Assembly: GCF_001274725.1 (NCBI RefSeq)
Contig: NZ_LGUF01000007.1
Coordinates: forward strand, 3,384,327 to 3,448,326
Reading direction: 5' to 3'
Source: Sporosarcina globispora
GTDB taxonomy: Bacteria; Bacillota; Bacilli; Bacillales; Cytobacillaceae
DNA: 64,000 nt
Shown here: piece by piece, positions 8,086-16,324 of the stretch
How the letters are laid out: every line of letters starts with the position of its first letter
Position numbering within the stretch: position 1 is the stretch's first letter
Notes under the pieces: model-generated
Database searches by the model: none
Seen by the model: the letters and a program-made list of their open reading frames with translations, nothing else
Told to the model about the DNA's origin: nothing
Program-made: the position numbers and the translations under genes

Positions 8086-8276
8086 TTTTGGTAATTTTAT
8101 GCATAAATACGGGAACTGGTATTTTTTTAGGTTCATTCATAGCATAAAGGACCTTCCCGTTTTGGTAATTTTGCTCCCTAAAATAAAAGTAGCACTTACC
8201 AAATGGCAAGTACGACTCAGAAACTTTTATTAATTTTTATTGGTTATTTGGTTTAAAGACTTACCAAACGGGAAGT
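8086..8276. repeat. Iteron/operator-like 18-bp repeats
   Basis: Two direct copies, ACTTACCAAATGGCAAGT (8194-8211) and ACTTACCAAACGGGAAGT (8259-8276), one inverted copy (CTTCCCGTTTTGGTAA, 8153-8168) and a half copy TTTTGGTAA (8086-8094). The 18-mer is itself an imperfect palindrome. They lie upstream of the broken 7648-8047 gene and could be protein binding sites, such as an origin or operator. Confidence 0.5.
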
Positions 8277-8305
8277 TACCCAATACCCCACATAGGATTT
8301 TTTTA

Positions 8306-8331
8306 GTAGGCAATCAATTGCCTACGTTTTT
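8306..8331 (+). terminator. Rho-independent terminator
   Basis: GTAGGCAA-TCAA-TTGCCTAC followed by GTTTTT. It interrupts the reading frame 8240-8467, showing that this frame is not an intact gene. Confidence 0.7.
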
Positions 8332-8467
8332 AGATGCATCGAAAAATAAATGGGCTGGCCTATGCGCATATGTATTAACACTCGCTCATGAATTAGGTCA
8401 TGCCTTTGTCATGAATTTCATGAATCTAATAAAGAAACAATTCCCCCTTCTTTCATCAAAACCCTAG
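8332..8467 (+). pseudogene. Fragment resembling a metallopeptidase with HELGH
   Basis: The frame reads LTLAHELGHAFVM, the zinc-binding core typical of ImmA/IrrE-like or other zincin peptidases, but nothing before 8332 continues it and it ends soon after. Probably a decayed remnant of element DNA. Confidence 0.25.
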
Positions 8468-8537
8468 AATTTCAGCAGCAAATTAAGTGAAGATAAGCCC
8501 AATTATTCGATTTTTATAATTTTCTTTAAATAAGTTG

Positions 8538-8565
8538 TTGACAATTCCTATGGGTATGGTAGGAT
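8538..8565 (+). promoter_or_regulatory. SigA-type promoter with embedded palindrome, possible CymR-like site
   Basis: TTGACA (8538-8543), 16 bases, then TAGGAT (8560-8565). The spacer holds ATTCCTATGGGTAT (8544-8557), an imperfect palindrome similar in shape to sites of the sulfur repressor CymR. A repressor bound there would block the sulfate operon. The leader is only about 60 bases, too short for an S-box riboswitch. Confidence 0.5.
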
Positions 8566-8636
8566 TAATCTCAACATCACTAAAAATCAAATTAAAAACT
8601 AATATTTTCCTAGACTAAAAAAGGAGGCGAGCCTCA

Positions 8637-8795
8637 CTGAAACAGGCTGACTGGGAAGAGTTATCTGCTCACTTGAAGCAGATGCTTCAAAGCATTAAAT
8701 TCGGATCGATCACTTTGGTCGTCCAGGATGGCAAAGTCATACAACTTGAGAAGAACGAAAAGGTTCGTCTTCAACCAAATAAGCGCGCTGACTAG
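8637..8795 (+). CDS. yezD: YezD-like small protein (DUF2292) of the sulfate operon
   Basis: The 52-residue frame contains SIKFGSITLVVQDGKVIQLEKNEK, the pattern (fGsi...v.dGkv.qiek.ek) of DUF2292/YezD proteins, which commonly sit beside sulfur assimilation genes. AAGGAGG (8621-8627) is well placed for CTG 8637; no ATG, GTG or TTG start exists in frame between the ribosome site and the conserved region, so a CTG start is proposed. Function is unknown in the family. Confidence 0.65.
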   Translation: MKQADWEELSAHLKQMLQSIKFGSITLVVQDGKVIQLEKNEKVRLQPNKRAD

Positions 8796-8805
8796 ACAAA
8801 CTAGA

Positions 8806-8855
8806 GGCGGTCTTTCTACCTGAAGGATTTTTCAGGCGGAAGGACTGCCTTTTTT
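8806..8855 (+). terminator. Terminator or attenuator between yezD-like gene and cysH
   Basis: Outer stem GGCGGTCTT / AAGGACTGCC (with G-U pairs), inner stem CCTGAA / TTCAGG, then TTTTTT. No promoter is evident between it and cysH, so it may reduce rather than stop transcription into the operon. Confidence 0.55.
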
Positions 8856-8897
8856 GGTTGAAAAAAGATTTTAAGAAAGTGAAAGGAGTACTGCAAG

Positions 8898-9614
8898 ATG
8901 AGAACTGCAGTGACATATGAAAATTGGAATCAGATTTCTGATGCATTTCCCTTTGATGACAAATTAAAAGGTGCCCGCAATGTACTGGAATGGGCATATA
9001 AAAATTTCTCAGAAGATAAAATTGTCTATGCTTCGAGCTTCGGGGCAGAAGCCATTGTGCTGATTGACTTAATCCAGGAAATCAAACCTGATGCGCATAT
9101 TGTCTTTTTGGACACCGGGCTGCATTTTCCTGAGACCTATGATGTTATAGATAAAATCGAAGCCCGTTTTCCAATGCTGCGGATTGAGCGGAAGGAGCCC
9201 AAATTAACACTTGATCAGCAGGCTGATGAATATGGTTCGGCACTGTGGAAGAGGGAGCCTAATTCATGCTGCCAGATCCGCAAGGTGATTCCATTAAGAG
9301 AAGCTCTGACACCAAAGCAGGCATGGATCTCAGGACTTCGGCGGGACCAGTCCGCGACAAGAGCAAATACACAGTTCCTAAACAAGGATGAAAAGTTTAA
9401 GAATATCAAAATCTGCCCGCTGATTCACTGGACATCGGATGAAGTCTGGTCATACATCAGGGAAAAAGACCTGCCCTACAACACTCTGCATGACTATGGA
9501 TATCCAAGCATCGGCTGTTTTCCCTGTACACAGGCAGTCGATGAAAACGGCGATTCCCGTGCCGGTCGATGGTCTGGCTCAGGCAAAACAGAATGCGGCC
9601 TTCACACCAGCTAG
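8898..9614 (+). CDS. cysH: Phosphoadenylyl/adenylyl-sulfate reductase
   Basis: The 238-residue enzyme reduces activated sulfate (APS or PAPS) to sulfite with thioredoxin. It shows the family's SSFGAEA pyrophosphate-binding loop near residue 47, the LDTGLHFPETY motif, and two Cys pairs (CCQIRK and CFPC) typical of the 4Fe-4S type that uses APS, plus the catalytic Cys in ECGLH near the C-terminus. GAAAGGAG lies before ATG 8898. It heads the operon cysH-cysP-sat-cysC. Presence of cysC means PAPS may also be made. Confidence 0.93.
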   Translation: MRTAVTYENWNQISDAFPFDDKLKGARNVLEWAYKNFSEDKIVYASSFGAEAIVLIDLIQEIKPDAHIVFLDTGLHFPETYDVIDKIEARFPMLRIERKEPKLTLDQQADEYGSALWKREPNSCCQIRKVIPLREALTPKQAWISGLRRDQSATRANTQFLNKDEKFKNIKICPLIHWTSDEVWSYIREKDLPYNTLHDYGYPSIGCFPCTQAVDENGDSRAGRWSGSGKTECGLHTS

Positions 9615-9629
9615 AGGGAGGATGATACC

Positions 9630-10694
9630 ATGCTTACGATCATAGCGGTCACAGTCGGTTTATTTTTCGCCATGAATATCGGGGCAAGCGGAGCAGCAGC
9701 ATCCATGGGGATCGCGTATGGTTCGGGAGTCCTAAGAAACCGCATTTTAGCTCTTGTTCTTTGCGGATTGGCCGTTTTCTTCGGAGCATGGCTTGGCGGA
9801 GGAGAAGTGGTTAAGACCATGGGAAGCGGTATTGTTCCTAAAGAAACCTTCACAGTTGCCATTGCGCTGATTGTGATTGCATCAGCCGCACTATCGCTTT
9901 TTCTGGCAAATGTTTTTGGTATTCCGCTGTCAACCAGTGAGGTGACTGTCGGTTCCGTCGTTGGAGCCGGGATCGTATACCAATCCGTTTTTGCAGGAAA
10001 GCTTGTCTGGATTGTCATGTTCTGGCTGCTTACTCCATTTGCCGCTTTTCTAATCGCCATAATGGCTGCAACTTTATTAAAGAAAAATTTCATCCAGAAC
10101 CTGATTAAAAAGCCTAAGGCAGCTCCGATGTTATCCATATTAGTCATTATTATGGGTGTGTTTGAAGCATTTTCAGCAGGCATGAATAATGTCGCAAATG
10201 CCGTCGGTCCGCTTGTTGGTGCAGGGATTATGAGCACAGGCAGCGGGATTTTCTGGGGCGGGCTGTTCGTCGCTTTAGGAGCCATCTTACTGGGAAAAAA
10301 AGTGCTCGAAACGAATGGCAAAAAGATTACAAAGATCCGTCTTGAAGAAGGCTGTGTCATATCTGGGACAGGAGCAGGAATCGTTACAGTCGCTTCCGTT
10401 TTTGGAATCCCTGTCCCGTTAACACAAATCACAACTTCTTCGATTATTGGCATTGGATTTGTCAAACAGGGCAAATCTGTCTTCCAAAAGGACATTGTCG
10501 TACAGCTATTAGTCGTATGGGTGGTTTCACCAGTATTATCCATGGTCCTATCCTATACGCTAATCCAGCTGATTATTGAACAAAATGTATATCCGGTGAT
10601 TGCAATGGCCGGTGTGCTTATCTCCGTTTTCGGAGTGAAATTCTTAATGAATCAGGCACCAGCCAGTGCAAGGCCGATAACTGAAAAAAAGTAA
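9630..10694 (+). CDS. cysP: Sulfate permease of the PiT family (CysP-like)
   Basis: The 354-residue integral membrane protein has about ten hydrophobic segments and the two inverted family repeats, each with an N-x-(A/V)-N-x-x-G type signature (MNIGASGAA near the start, GMNNVANAVGP near 185). PiT-type proteins in the cysH operon of Bacillus import sulfate. It follows cysH by 15 bases with RBS GGGAGGATG and precedes sat, which supports sulfate rather than phosphate as substrate. Confidence 0.88.
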   Translation: MLTIIAVTVGLFFAMNIGASGAAASMGIAYGSGVLRNRILALVLCGLAVFFGAWLGGGEVVKTMGSGIVPKETFTVAIALIVIASAALSLFLANVFGIPLSTSEVTVGSVVGAGIVYQSVFAGKLVWIVMFWLLTPFAAFLIAIMAATLLKKNFIQNLIKKPKAAPMLSILVIIMGVFEAFSAGMNNVANAVGPLVGAGIMSTGSGIFWGGLFVALGAILLGKKVLETNGKKITKIRLEEGCVISGTGAGIVTVASVFGIPVPLTQITTSSIIGIGFVKQGKSVFQKDIVVQLLVVWVVSPVLSMVLSYTLIQLIIEQNVYPVIAMAGVLISVFGVKFLMNQAPASARPITEKK

Positions 10695-10720
10695 ATTTGA
10701 AAAAGAAAGGTTGATGTAAA

Positions 10721-11866
10721 ATGGCTCTGCCGAAACCTCATGGAGGAAAATTAATTCAAAGCTATGATCCAAATTATGACCTGACTGGAATTGAAAAAGG
10801 AATTTTAATAGATGCCATTGCCTTAAGTGATCTGGAACTTATAGGTGTAGGCTTATTCAGTCCTCTGACAGGTTTCCTTGGAAAAGCAGACTACGAATCT
10901 GTTGTTGAAAAAATGAGATTAGCAGACGGAACGATTTGGTCTATTCCTGTTACACTGCCAGTTTCAGCTGAAAAAGCAAGAGAGCTTATAGCTGGGGAAA
11001 CGTTTAAGCTGGTTAACGAAGATGAAGTGTATGGAGTGATCACTGTATCTGAATGGTATGAGCCTGACCTAAGCAAAGAGGCGCGTGAAGTCTACAAGAC
11101 CGAAGAACTGGCCCATCCTGGAGTGAAAAGGCTTTTTGAACGCGGTCAGGTTTATGTTGCCGGCGAAGTAACGCTGATTAAAAAGCCAGGAAAAGGTGTA
11201 GCGGAAGATGTATGGTTTGAACCTAAGGAAACAAGAGCACTGTTTGAAGAAAAAGGCTGGAAAACAGTGGTTGGCTTCCAGACAAGGAACCCTGTACACC
11301 GGGCACACGAATACATTCAAAAAGCAGCTTTGGAAACGGTGGATGGTCTGTTTTTGAACCCGCTTGTCGGTGAAACAAAATCGGATGATATCCCCGCCGA
11401 TGTCCGTCTTAAAAGCTACCGGGTTCTTCTGGAAAATTATTATCCAAAAGAGCGTACACAGCTTGCTGTCTATCCGGCAGCAATGAGATACGCGGGGCCG
11501 CGGGAAGCGATCTTCCATGCCATTGCAAGAAAAAACTTCGGCTGCACACACTTCATCGTCGGAAGAGACCATGCAGGTGTCGGCAATTATTATGGCACAT
11601 ATGACGCACAGCACATTTTCAGCCATTTTACAGAAGAAGAGCTTGGCATCAAACCGCTGTTCTTTGAGCACAGCTTCTACTGCAATAAATGCGAAGGCAT
11701 GGCGTCTGATAAAACCTGCCCTCACAGCAAAGAGGACCGTGTCATTCTTTCCGGCACAAAGGTTCGGGAAATGCTCCGGAACGGGGAGCTGCCGCCATCT
11801 GCCTTCAGTCGTAAAGAAGTCGTCGAAGTATTAATTGAAGGCATGAGAGAAAAAGAAACGGTATAA
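10721..11866 (+). CDS. sat: Sulfate adenylyltransferase (ATP sulfurylase)
   Basis: The 381-residue protein converts sulfate and ATP to APS. It has the nucleotide-binding [11 protein letters not shown] (QxRN and HxxH motifs, about residue 188) and GRDHAGVG, and the zinc-ribbon-like [15 protein letters not shown] near residue 315. Full length for the dimeric bacterial type. It is closely similar to the second copy at 32386-33525. Operon spacing with cysP and cysC supports an assimilatory role. Confidence 0.95.
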   Translation: MALPKPHGGKLIQSYDPNYDLTGIEKGILIDAIALSDLELIGVGLFSPLTGFLGKADYESVVEKMRLADGTIWSIPVTLPVSAEKARELIAGETFKLVNEDEVYGVITVSEWYEPDLSKEAREVYKTEELAHPGVKRLFERGQVYVAGEVTLIKKPGKGVAEDVWFEPKETRALFEEKGWKTVVGFQTRNPVHRAHEYIQKAALETVDGLFLNPLVGETKSDDIPADVRLKSYRVLLENYYPKERTQLAVYPAAMRYAGPREAIFHAIARKNFGCTHFIVGRDHAGVGNYYGTYDAQHIFSHFTEEELGIKPLFFEHSFYCNKCEGMASDKTCPHSKEDRVILSGTKVREMLRNGELPPSAFSRKEVVEVLIEGMREKETV

Positions 11867-11878
11867 GGGGCGGATAAT

Positions 11879-12478
11879 ATGACAAAGACAACAAACATCA
11901 CCTGGCATGATGCTGCAATTACGAAGGAAGACAGACGGGCACAGAACGGCCATGGAAGTGTGGTCCTTTGGTTTACCGGCCTATCTGGTTCAGGCAAATC
12001 AACGATTGCAAATGCTGTATCCCATGAGCTGTTTCGCCAGTGCATTAATGAATATGTCCTTGACGGAGACAATGTCAGACACGGATTAAATAAAGATCTC
12101 GGCTTTTCAGAAGCCGACCGGAATGAAAATATCAGGCGAATTGGAGAAGTCGCAAAACTATTTGTGGATAGCGGCAAAATCGTTACAACAGCTTTTATTT
12201 CCCCATTCCGTTCGGACCGTGAGACGGTAAGGGCCATATTCGAAGATGGAGAATTTATTGAAGTCTTTATTGATTGTCCGCTCGAAGAATGTGAGCGGCG
12301 GGATCCCAAGCAATTGTATGCAAAAGCCCGGCGCGGGGAAATAAAGGATTTTACAGGAATCGATTCACCCTATGAAGCACCTGAAAACCCAGAAATCACT
12401 GTCCGATCTGACCAGTATACAGTCGAAGAGGCGGTTGGGCAGATATTAACACATCTGCGTGAAAGGAATATCTTATAA
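11879..12478 (+). CDS. cysC: Adenylyl-sulfate kinase
   Basis: The 199-residue kinase phosphorylates APS to PAPS. Key motifs are the P-loop GLSGSGKST near residue 35, [10 protein letters not shown] near residue 62 and FISPFRSDR near residue 105. It lies 12 bases after sat with RBS AAGGGG. A paralog lies at 33531-34160. Confidence 0.95.
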   Translation: MTKTTNITWHDAAITKEDRRAQNGHGSVVLWFTGLSGSGKSTIANAVSHELFRQCINEYVLDGDNVRHGLNKDLGFSEADRNENIRRIGEVAKLFVDSGKIVTTAFISPFRSDRETVRAIFEDGEFIEVFIDCPLEECERRDPKQLYAKARRGEIKDFTGIDSPYEAPENPEITVRSDQYTVEEAVGQILTHLRERNIL

Positions 12479-12487
12479 GAACTCAGG

Positions 12488-12514
12488 AGTCTCTTTTTGA
12501 AAGGGGACTTTTTT
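12488..12514 (+). terminator. Rho-independent terminator after cysC
   Basis: A short stem AGTCTC / GGGACT followed by six T. It may partly separate the sulfate genes from the siroheme genes. Confidence 0.5.
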
Positions 12515-12632
12515 GCAAAAATAATTCCTACTATTTCACCCCGAAAAATGGTATTATAAAAATCAATTAGATTATTAGCTTAGGAAAAGCATCAAAAGGC
12601 ATATATTAAAAGACATTACAGAAAGGACGGTC

Positions 12633-13415
12633 ATGAGAATGACAGGAAAAGTTTTTTTAGTAGGTGCTGGCCCGGGAGACCCGGACCTTATGACTGTTAA
12701 GGGAATGCGCTGCCTGCAGGAGGCAGATGTCGTTCTGTATGATCGTCTTGTGAACCCGGAACTGTTAGATTTTGTAAAAAAAGAAGCGCATCTGGTGTAT
12801 TGCGGCAAGCTTCCCAATCATCACGTCATGAAGCAGGAAACCATTAATCACCTTCTTGTAAAATATGCAAAAAAAGGCTTGAAGGTTTGCCGCCTAAAAG
12901 GCGGTGACCCATTTGTATTCGGAAGGGGCGGGGAAGAAGCAGAAGAGTGTGCAAATAATAATGTTCCATTTGAAATTGTGCCTGGAGTCACTGCAGGGAT
13001 TGCGGCATCTGCCTATGCGGGAATTCCAGTTACACATAGGACCTTAAGCAAAAGTTTCGCTTTTGTCACCGGTCACCAAGCCGGCAATAAAGAGGCTGAA
13101 CACCAGTGGGCTCATCTGGCGCATGCAGTTGACACGATTTGTGTGTACATGGGTGTTTCACAATTGCCTAATATTGTGAATAACCTCATTCATAATGGTA
13201 AATCCCCTCAAACACCGATAGCCCTCGTGCACTGGGGAACACTTTCAGAACAGCGGACCGTAACGGGCACCCTTGCCAGTATCGAAGACAAAGTGAAAGA
13301 AGCAAAAATTTCGAATCCAAGCATGATTGTCATTGGTGATGTTGTAAAAATGCATCACAAAATTAATTGGTTCGAAGATGAAATTGCGCCTCATCTGCCT
13401 GCCGTACAGGGGTAG
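12633..13415 (+). CDS. cobA: Uroporphyrinogen-III C-methyltransferase (SumT)
   Basis: The 260-residue SAM-dependent enzyme makes precorrin-2 from uroporphyrinogen III, first step toward siroheme, cofactor of sulfite reductase. It has VGAGPGDPDLMTVKG near the N-terminus, the SAM-binding GGDPFVFGRGGEE near residue 90 and PGVTAG near residue 116. Length is right for a stand-alone SumT. It is followed by sirB and sirC, matching the ylnDEF order of Bacillus subtilis. Confidence 0.93.
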   Translation: MRMTGKVFLVGAGPGDPDLMTVKGMRCLQEADVVLYDRLVNPELLDFVKKEAHLVYCGKLPNHHVMKQETINHLLVKYAKKGLKVCRLKGGDPFVFGRGGEEAEECANNNVPFEIVPGVTAGIAASAYAGIPVTHRTLSKSFAFVTGHQAGNKEAEHQWAHLAHAVDTICVYMGVSQLPNIVNNLIHNGKSPQTPIALVHWGTLSEQRTVTGTLASIEDKVKEAKISNPSMIVIGDVVKMHHKINWFEDEIAPHLPAVQG

Positions 13416-13464
13416 GCTGCGATTTGGGGGCTTAAGTAAGTACTTTCATGAAAGGAGCCGCCAA

Positions 13465-14217
13465 ATGAAAGCTGTCCTATACATCGGCCACGGCACACGT
13501 TCTAAAAAAGGCGCAGCCGAAGCAAACATTTTTATCGCGAGTGTCATGAAGAAAGTAGATGCTCCTATACAAAAGCTTTGCTTTCTTGAATTAACAGAGC
13601 CTGACATTGAGGCAGGCTTTGAATACTGTGTCCAAGAAGGAGCAGAAGAAATTGTGATTGTGCCTCTATTTTTGCTGTCAGCGGGACATATTAAGCAGGA
13701 TATCCCTGAAAAACTTGCCCCTTTAATAGGAGAATATCTTGGCACCAATGTGAGGATGGAGGATCCATTTGGAGTCCAGGACAGTATTCTCGACGCAATT
13801 GCAGAGCTTGTTACAGCAGAAGCACATTCAGTTCGATCTGATGATTCTCTTTTAATTGTGGGAAGAGGAAGCAGTGATCCTTCGATTCTTAGAGCATTTG
13901 ACTCTATCAAAAGGGGAATCTGCCAGCGGCTTGGTGTAAAAAACGTGCAGCTCTGCTATTTGGCGGCAGCTGCCCCATCTTTTAAGGATGGTCTTGATTC
14001 CATATGCAATGAGGCAAGCGGGAGGGTCATTGTCATCCCTTATCTATTATTCTCAGGGCTTTTATTAAGCGAGGTTATAAGAGAGATAAATAAGAAAATA
14101 AAAATGGGATGCTCTGTTAAACTAACTGATACTTTAGGAAGGCATGGGGCTATCCAGAATCTCGTAGCTGAAAAAGCGAATGGAGAGGTGAATGTGAGTG
14201 CAGCCGTTATTCATTAA
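13465..14217 (+). CDS. sirB: Sirohydrochlorin ferrochelatase
   Basis: The 250-residue protein belongs to the CbiX/SirB chelatase family and inserts iron into sirohydrochlorin. It starts MKAVLYIGHGTRSKKG; the GHGTR motif carries the conserved His. ATG 13465 is chosen because GAAAGGAG precedes it; the longer frame from 13378 overlaps cobA. It overlaps sirC by 20 bases. Confidence 0.9.
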   Translation: MKAVLYIGHGTRSKKGAAEANIFIASVMKKVDAPIQKLCFLELTEPDIEAGFEYCVQEGAEEIVIVPLFLLSAGHIKQDIPEKLAPLIGEYLGTNVRMEDPFGVQDSILDAIAELVTAEAHSVRSDDSLLIVGRGSSDPSILRAFDSIKRGICQRLGVKNVQLCYLAAAAPSFKDGLDSICNEASGRVIVIPYLLFSGLLLSEVIREINKKIKMGCSVKLTDTLGRHGAIQNLVAEKANGEVNVSAAVIH

Positions 14218-14806
14218 TTTAACTAACCAAAAAATTGTTATTGCAGGCGGCGGCAGAATTGCCTTTCGCAAAGCGAAAACCCTTGATGGGGAACAAGCAC
14301 ATATCACGTTTGTGGCTCCTGATTTTTCAGAGGAAATCATTGAATTCTCCGGTCAAAGAGGTTATAAGCTTGTTCAGCGGGAGGCTTGCCCCGAGGATTT
14401 TAAAGATGCTGTTTTAACGATTCTGGCGACGAATAATCGTGAAATCAACCATGAATTGGCTAAATCGCTGGATTCTTGGCAGTTTGTCTGTGTTGTGGAT
14501 GAAGCTGGTGAAGGAAATGTAGTTTTTCCGGCAGCTATAAAGCGCGGTCCGCTTCAAATCGCTGTCACATCCAACGGTGCAAGCCCAAAGCTGACCCGAA
14601 TGCTAAAAAAACAGCTGGAAGAACAATTTGATGAAAGCTGGACGGGATATTCAGAATTTCTGGGGAAATGCCGCGATCATATTAAAAAACTTTCTATCAG
14701 TTCATCCAAGAAAAATGAACAGCTTGCCGAACTCCTGGATGACCGCTATCGCTTTTCGCAGGATGAGCGGGAACTGAAATGGACATATCTGCAATCATTA
14801 ACATAA
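14198..14806 (+). CDS. sirC: Precorrin-2 dehydrogenase / sirohydrochlorin synthase
   Basis: The 202-residue NAD-dependent dehydrogenase has an N-terminal Rossmann fold (VIAGGGRIAFRKA near residue 14) and the family core ILATNNREINHEL and TSNGASPKLTRMLK. It oxidises precorrin-2 to sirohydrochlorin. GTG 14198 has GAGAGGTG upstream. It lacks the C-terminal SAM domain of CysG, as expected when SumT is separate. Confidence 0.9.
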   Translation: MQPLFINLTNQKIVIAGGGRIAFRKAKTLDGEQAHITFVAPDFSEEIIEFSGQRGYKLVQREACPEDFKDAVLTILATNNREINHELAKSLDSWQFVCVVDEAGEGNVVFPAAIKRGPLQIAVTSNGASPKLTRMLKKQLEEQFDESWTGYSEFLGKCRDHIKKLSISSSKKNEQLAELLDDRYRFSQDERELKWTYLQSLT

Positions 14807-14816
14807 TTTTCTCCTC

Positions 14817-14846
14817 AACCGTGTCATAGCACACGGTTTTTATTTT
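14817..14846 (+). terminator. Rho-independent terminator of the sulfate/siroheme operon
   Basis: AACCGTGT-CATAGC-ACACGGTT followed by TTTATTTTATT. Confidence 0.85.
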
Positions 14847-14955
14847 ATTGTGCAAATACACTATGTTACATTGAAGGTAATAACAAGGAAGGCGGCGACC
14901 GTACTGGATCATTTGCCGCACGGAAGTTTTCCATGCAACGGCAGGAGGTGTGAAT

Positions 14956-15063
14956 ATGGATATGAAAGAACGCTTAAATCTGATGCCATATGAGTCTCTA
15001 ATCGGTTTAACACTCGCAGTCATTTCTACTCTGGTATTTGGAGTTTTTAAGCTTTTTGGCTAA
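14956..15063 (+). CDS. Single-pass small membrane protein (35 aa)
   Basis: AGGAGGTG precedes ATG 14956. The product has a charged start and one hydrophobic helix (IGLTLAVISTLVFGVFKLF). It ends 21 bases before glycerate kinase. Not a recognised family. Confidence 0.55.
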   Translation: MDMKERLNLMPYESLIGLTLAVISTLVFGVFKLFG

Positions 15064-15084
15064 AAAAAAAGGGAGAGATCAGTT

Positions 15085-16224
15085 ATGAAAATTGTCATTG
15101 CACCCGATTCATTTAAGGAAAGTTTATCGGCTCTGGACGCTGCGAATGCAATTGAACGAGGTTTTAAAACTATTTTTCCTGAAGCCCATTACAAAAAAAT
15201 GCCGATGGCTGACGGCGGGGAAGGCACAGTACAATCACTGGCTGACGCAACATACGGATCCATTTTTGAGAGAACTGTAACAGGTCCGCTTGGAGATCCG
15301 GTACAAGCTTTCTTTGGCTTAATGGGGGATGGAGAGACAGCAGTCATAGAGATGGCTGCTGCATCAGGCTTGCATTTGGTTTCTTCTGAAAAAAGGAATC
15401 CTTTAATTACTTCAACCAGGGGAACGGGAGAGCTGATTGCAGCCGCATTAGACTTGGGAGTACAGCATATTATTATCGGTATTGGCGGCAGCGCAACAAA
15501 TGATGCCGGGGCAGGAATGATTCAAGCATTAGGCGGAAAACTCCTTGATAAACAAGGGAAGGAAATTGGTTCTGGCGGAGGGGAGCTTGCTAAGCTGGAG
15601 GAAATAGACTTGTCAGAGCTTGATCGCAGGCTTTGTAAAGTACATTTCGAAGTGGCCTGTGACGTTGATAACCCATTGACAGGTCCAAGAGGTGCATCTG
15701 CTATCTTTGGCCCTCAAAAAGGAGCGACACCAGAGATGGTACAGCTGCTGGATCAGAATTTAAGCCATTTTGCAGATGTAGTAGAAAGCGCCCTCGGCAA
15801 ATCGTTCCGCCATATTGAGGGGGCAGGAGCTGCCGGAGGAATAGGAGGAAGTCTGCTCGCCTTCTTAAATGCTGACTTAAAAAGAGGGATTGATATCGTC
15901 CTTGATGCGGTTAACTTTGAGAATGAAGTAAAAGATGCTGATCTTGTCATAACTGGCGAAGGCAGGATTGACAGTCAGACCATTTACGGAAAAACGCTGA
16001 TTGGGGTGGCAAAAGCGGCCAAGAAACATCAAATTCCAGTAATCGGACTTGCTGGCTCACTGTCAGACGACAGCCATATCGTACATGAACACGGAATCGA
16101 TGCGCTTTTCAGCATTGTTCCTGGCGTTGTATCCCTACCTGAAGCCTTTGAGAAAGCTGAGGTTTATATGGAAAGAACAGCGAGGAACATCGCTGCCAGT
16201 ATGAAAATGTATAGGTCATTATGA
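15085..16224 (+). CDS. glxK: Glycerate kinase
   Basis: The 379-residue protein matches the GlxK/GarK type-1 glycerate kinase family throughout: PDSFKESLSA near the N-terminus, ADGGEGTV near 45, GIGGSATNDAG near 133 and VITGEGRID near 292. It phosphorylates D-glycerate. The RBS GGGAGAG is good and a terminator follows, so it forms a short unit with the small membrane protein. Confidence 0.93.
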   Translation: MKIVIAPDSFKESLSALDAANAIERGFKTIFPEAHYKKMPMADGGEGTVQSLADATYGSIFERTVTGPLGDPVQAFFGLMGDGETAVIEMAAASGLHLVSSEKRNPLITSTRGTGELIAAALDLGVQHIIIGIGGSATNDAGAGMIQALGGKLLDKQGKEIGSGGGELAKLEEIDLSELDRRLCKVHFEVACDVDNPLTGPRGASAIFGPQKGATPEMVQLLDQNLSHFADVVESALGKSFRHIEGAGAAGGIGGSLLAFLNADLKRGIDIVLDAVNFENEVKDADLVITGEGRIDSQTIYGKTLIGVAKAAKKHQIPVIGLAGSLSDDSHIVHEHGIDALFSIVPGVVSLPEAFEKAEVYMERTARNIAASMKMYRSL

Positions 16225-16228
16225 CAGG

Positions 16229-16256
16229 AGGCTGCGGAATGCAGCTTCTTTTTTTT
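16229..16256 (+). terminator. Rho-independent terminator after glycerate kinase
   Basis: GCTGC-GGAAT-GCAGC stem with flanking A-U/G-U pairs, then TTCTTTTTTTT. Confidence 0.8.
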
Positions 16257-16324
16257 ATGGATATACCATAATCATGTTATGTAAACTAAAATACTCAAAA
16301 AATGAAAAGGACCTCTAATCCCTT

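Noticed and set aside
8240..8331. 5' part of a 75-codon frame with HELGH
   Set aside because: This part contains the iteron-like repeat and a terminator; only the later fragment has protein-like sequence.
8566..8620. S-box (SAM) riboswitch before the sulfate genes
   Set aside because: Only about 55 bases lie between the -10 and the ribosome site and no four-way junction can be drawn.
9611..10543. Long minus-strand reading frame opposite cysP (310 codons)
   Set aside because: It is the shadow of cysP, rich in Pro, Thr and Ala as typical for an antisense frame of a membrane protein, with no ribosome site.
11069..11725. Minus-strand frame opposite sat (218 codons)
   Set aside because: Antisense to a strongly conserved gene, Cys/Phe-rich composition and no ribosome site.
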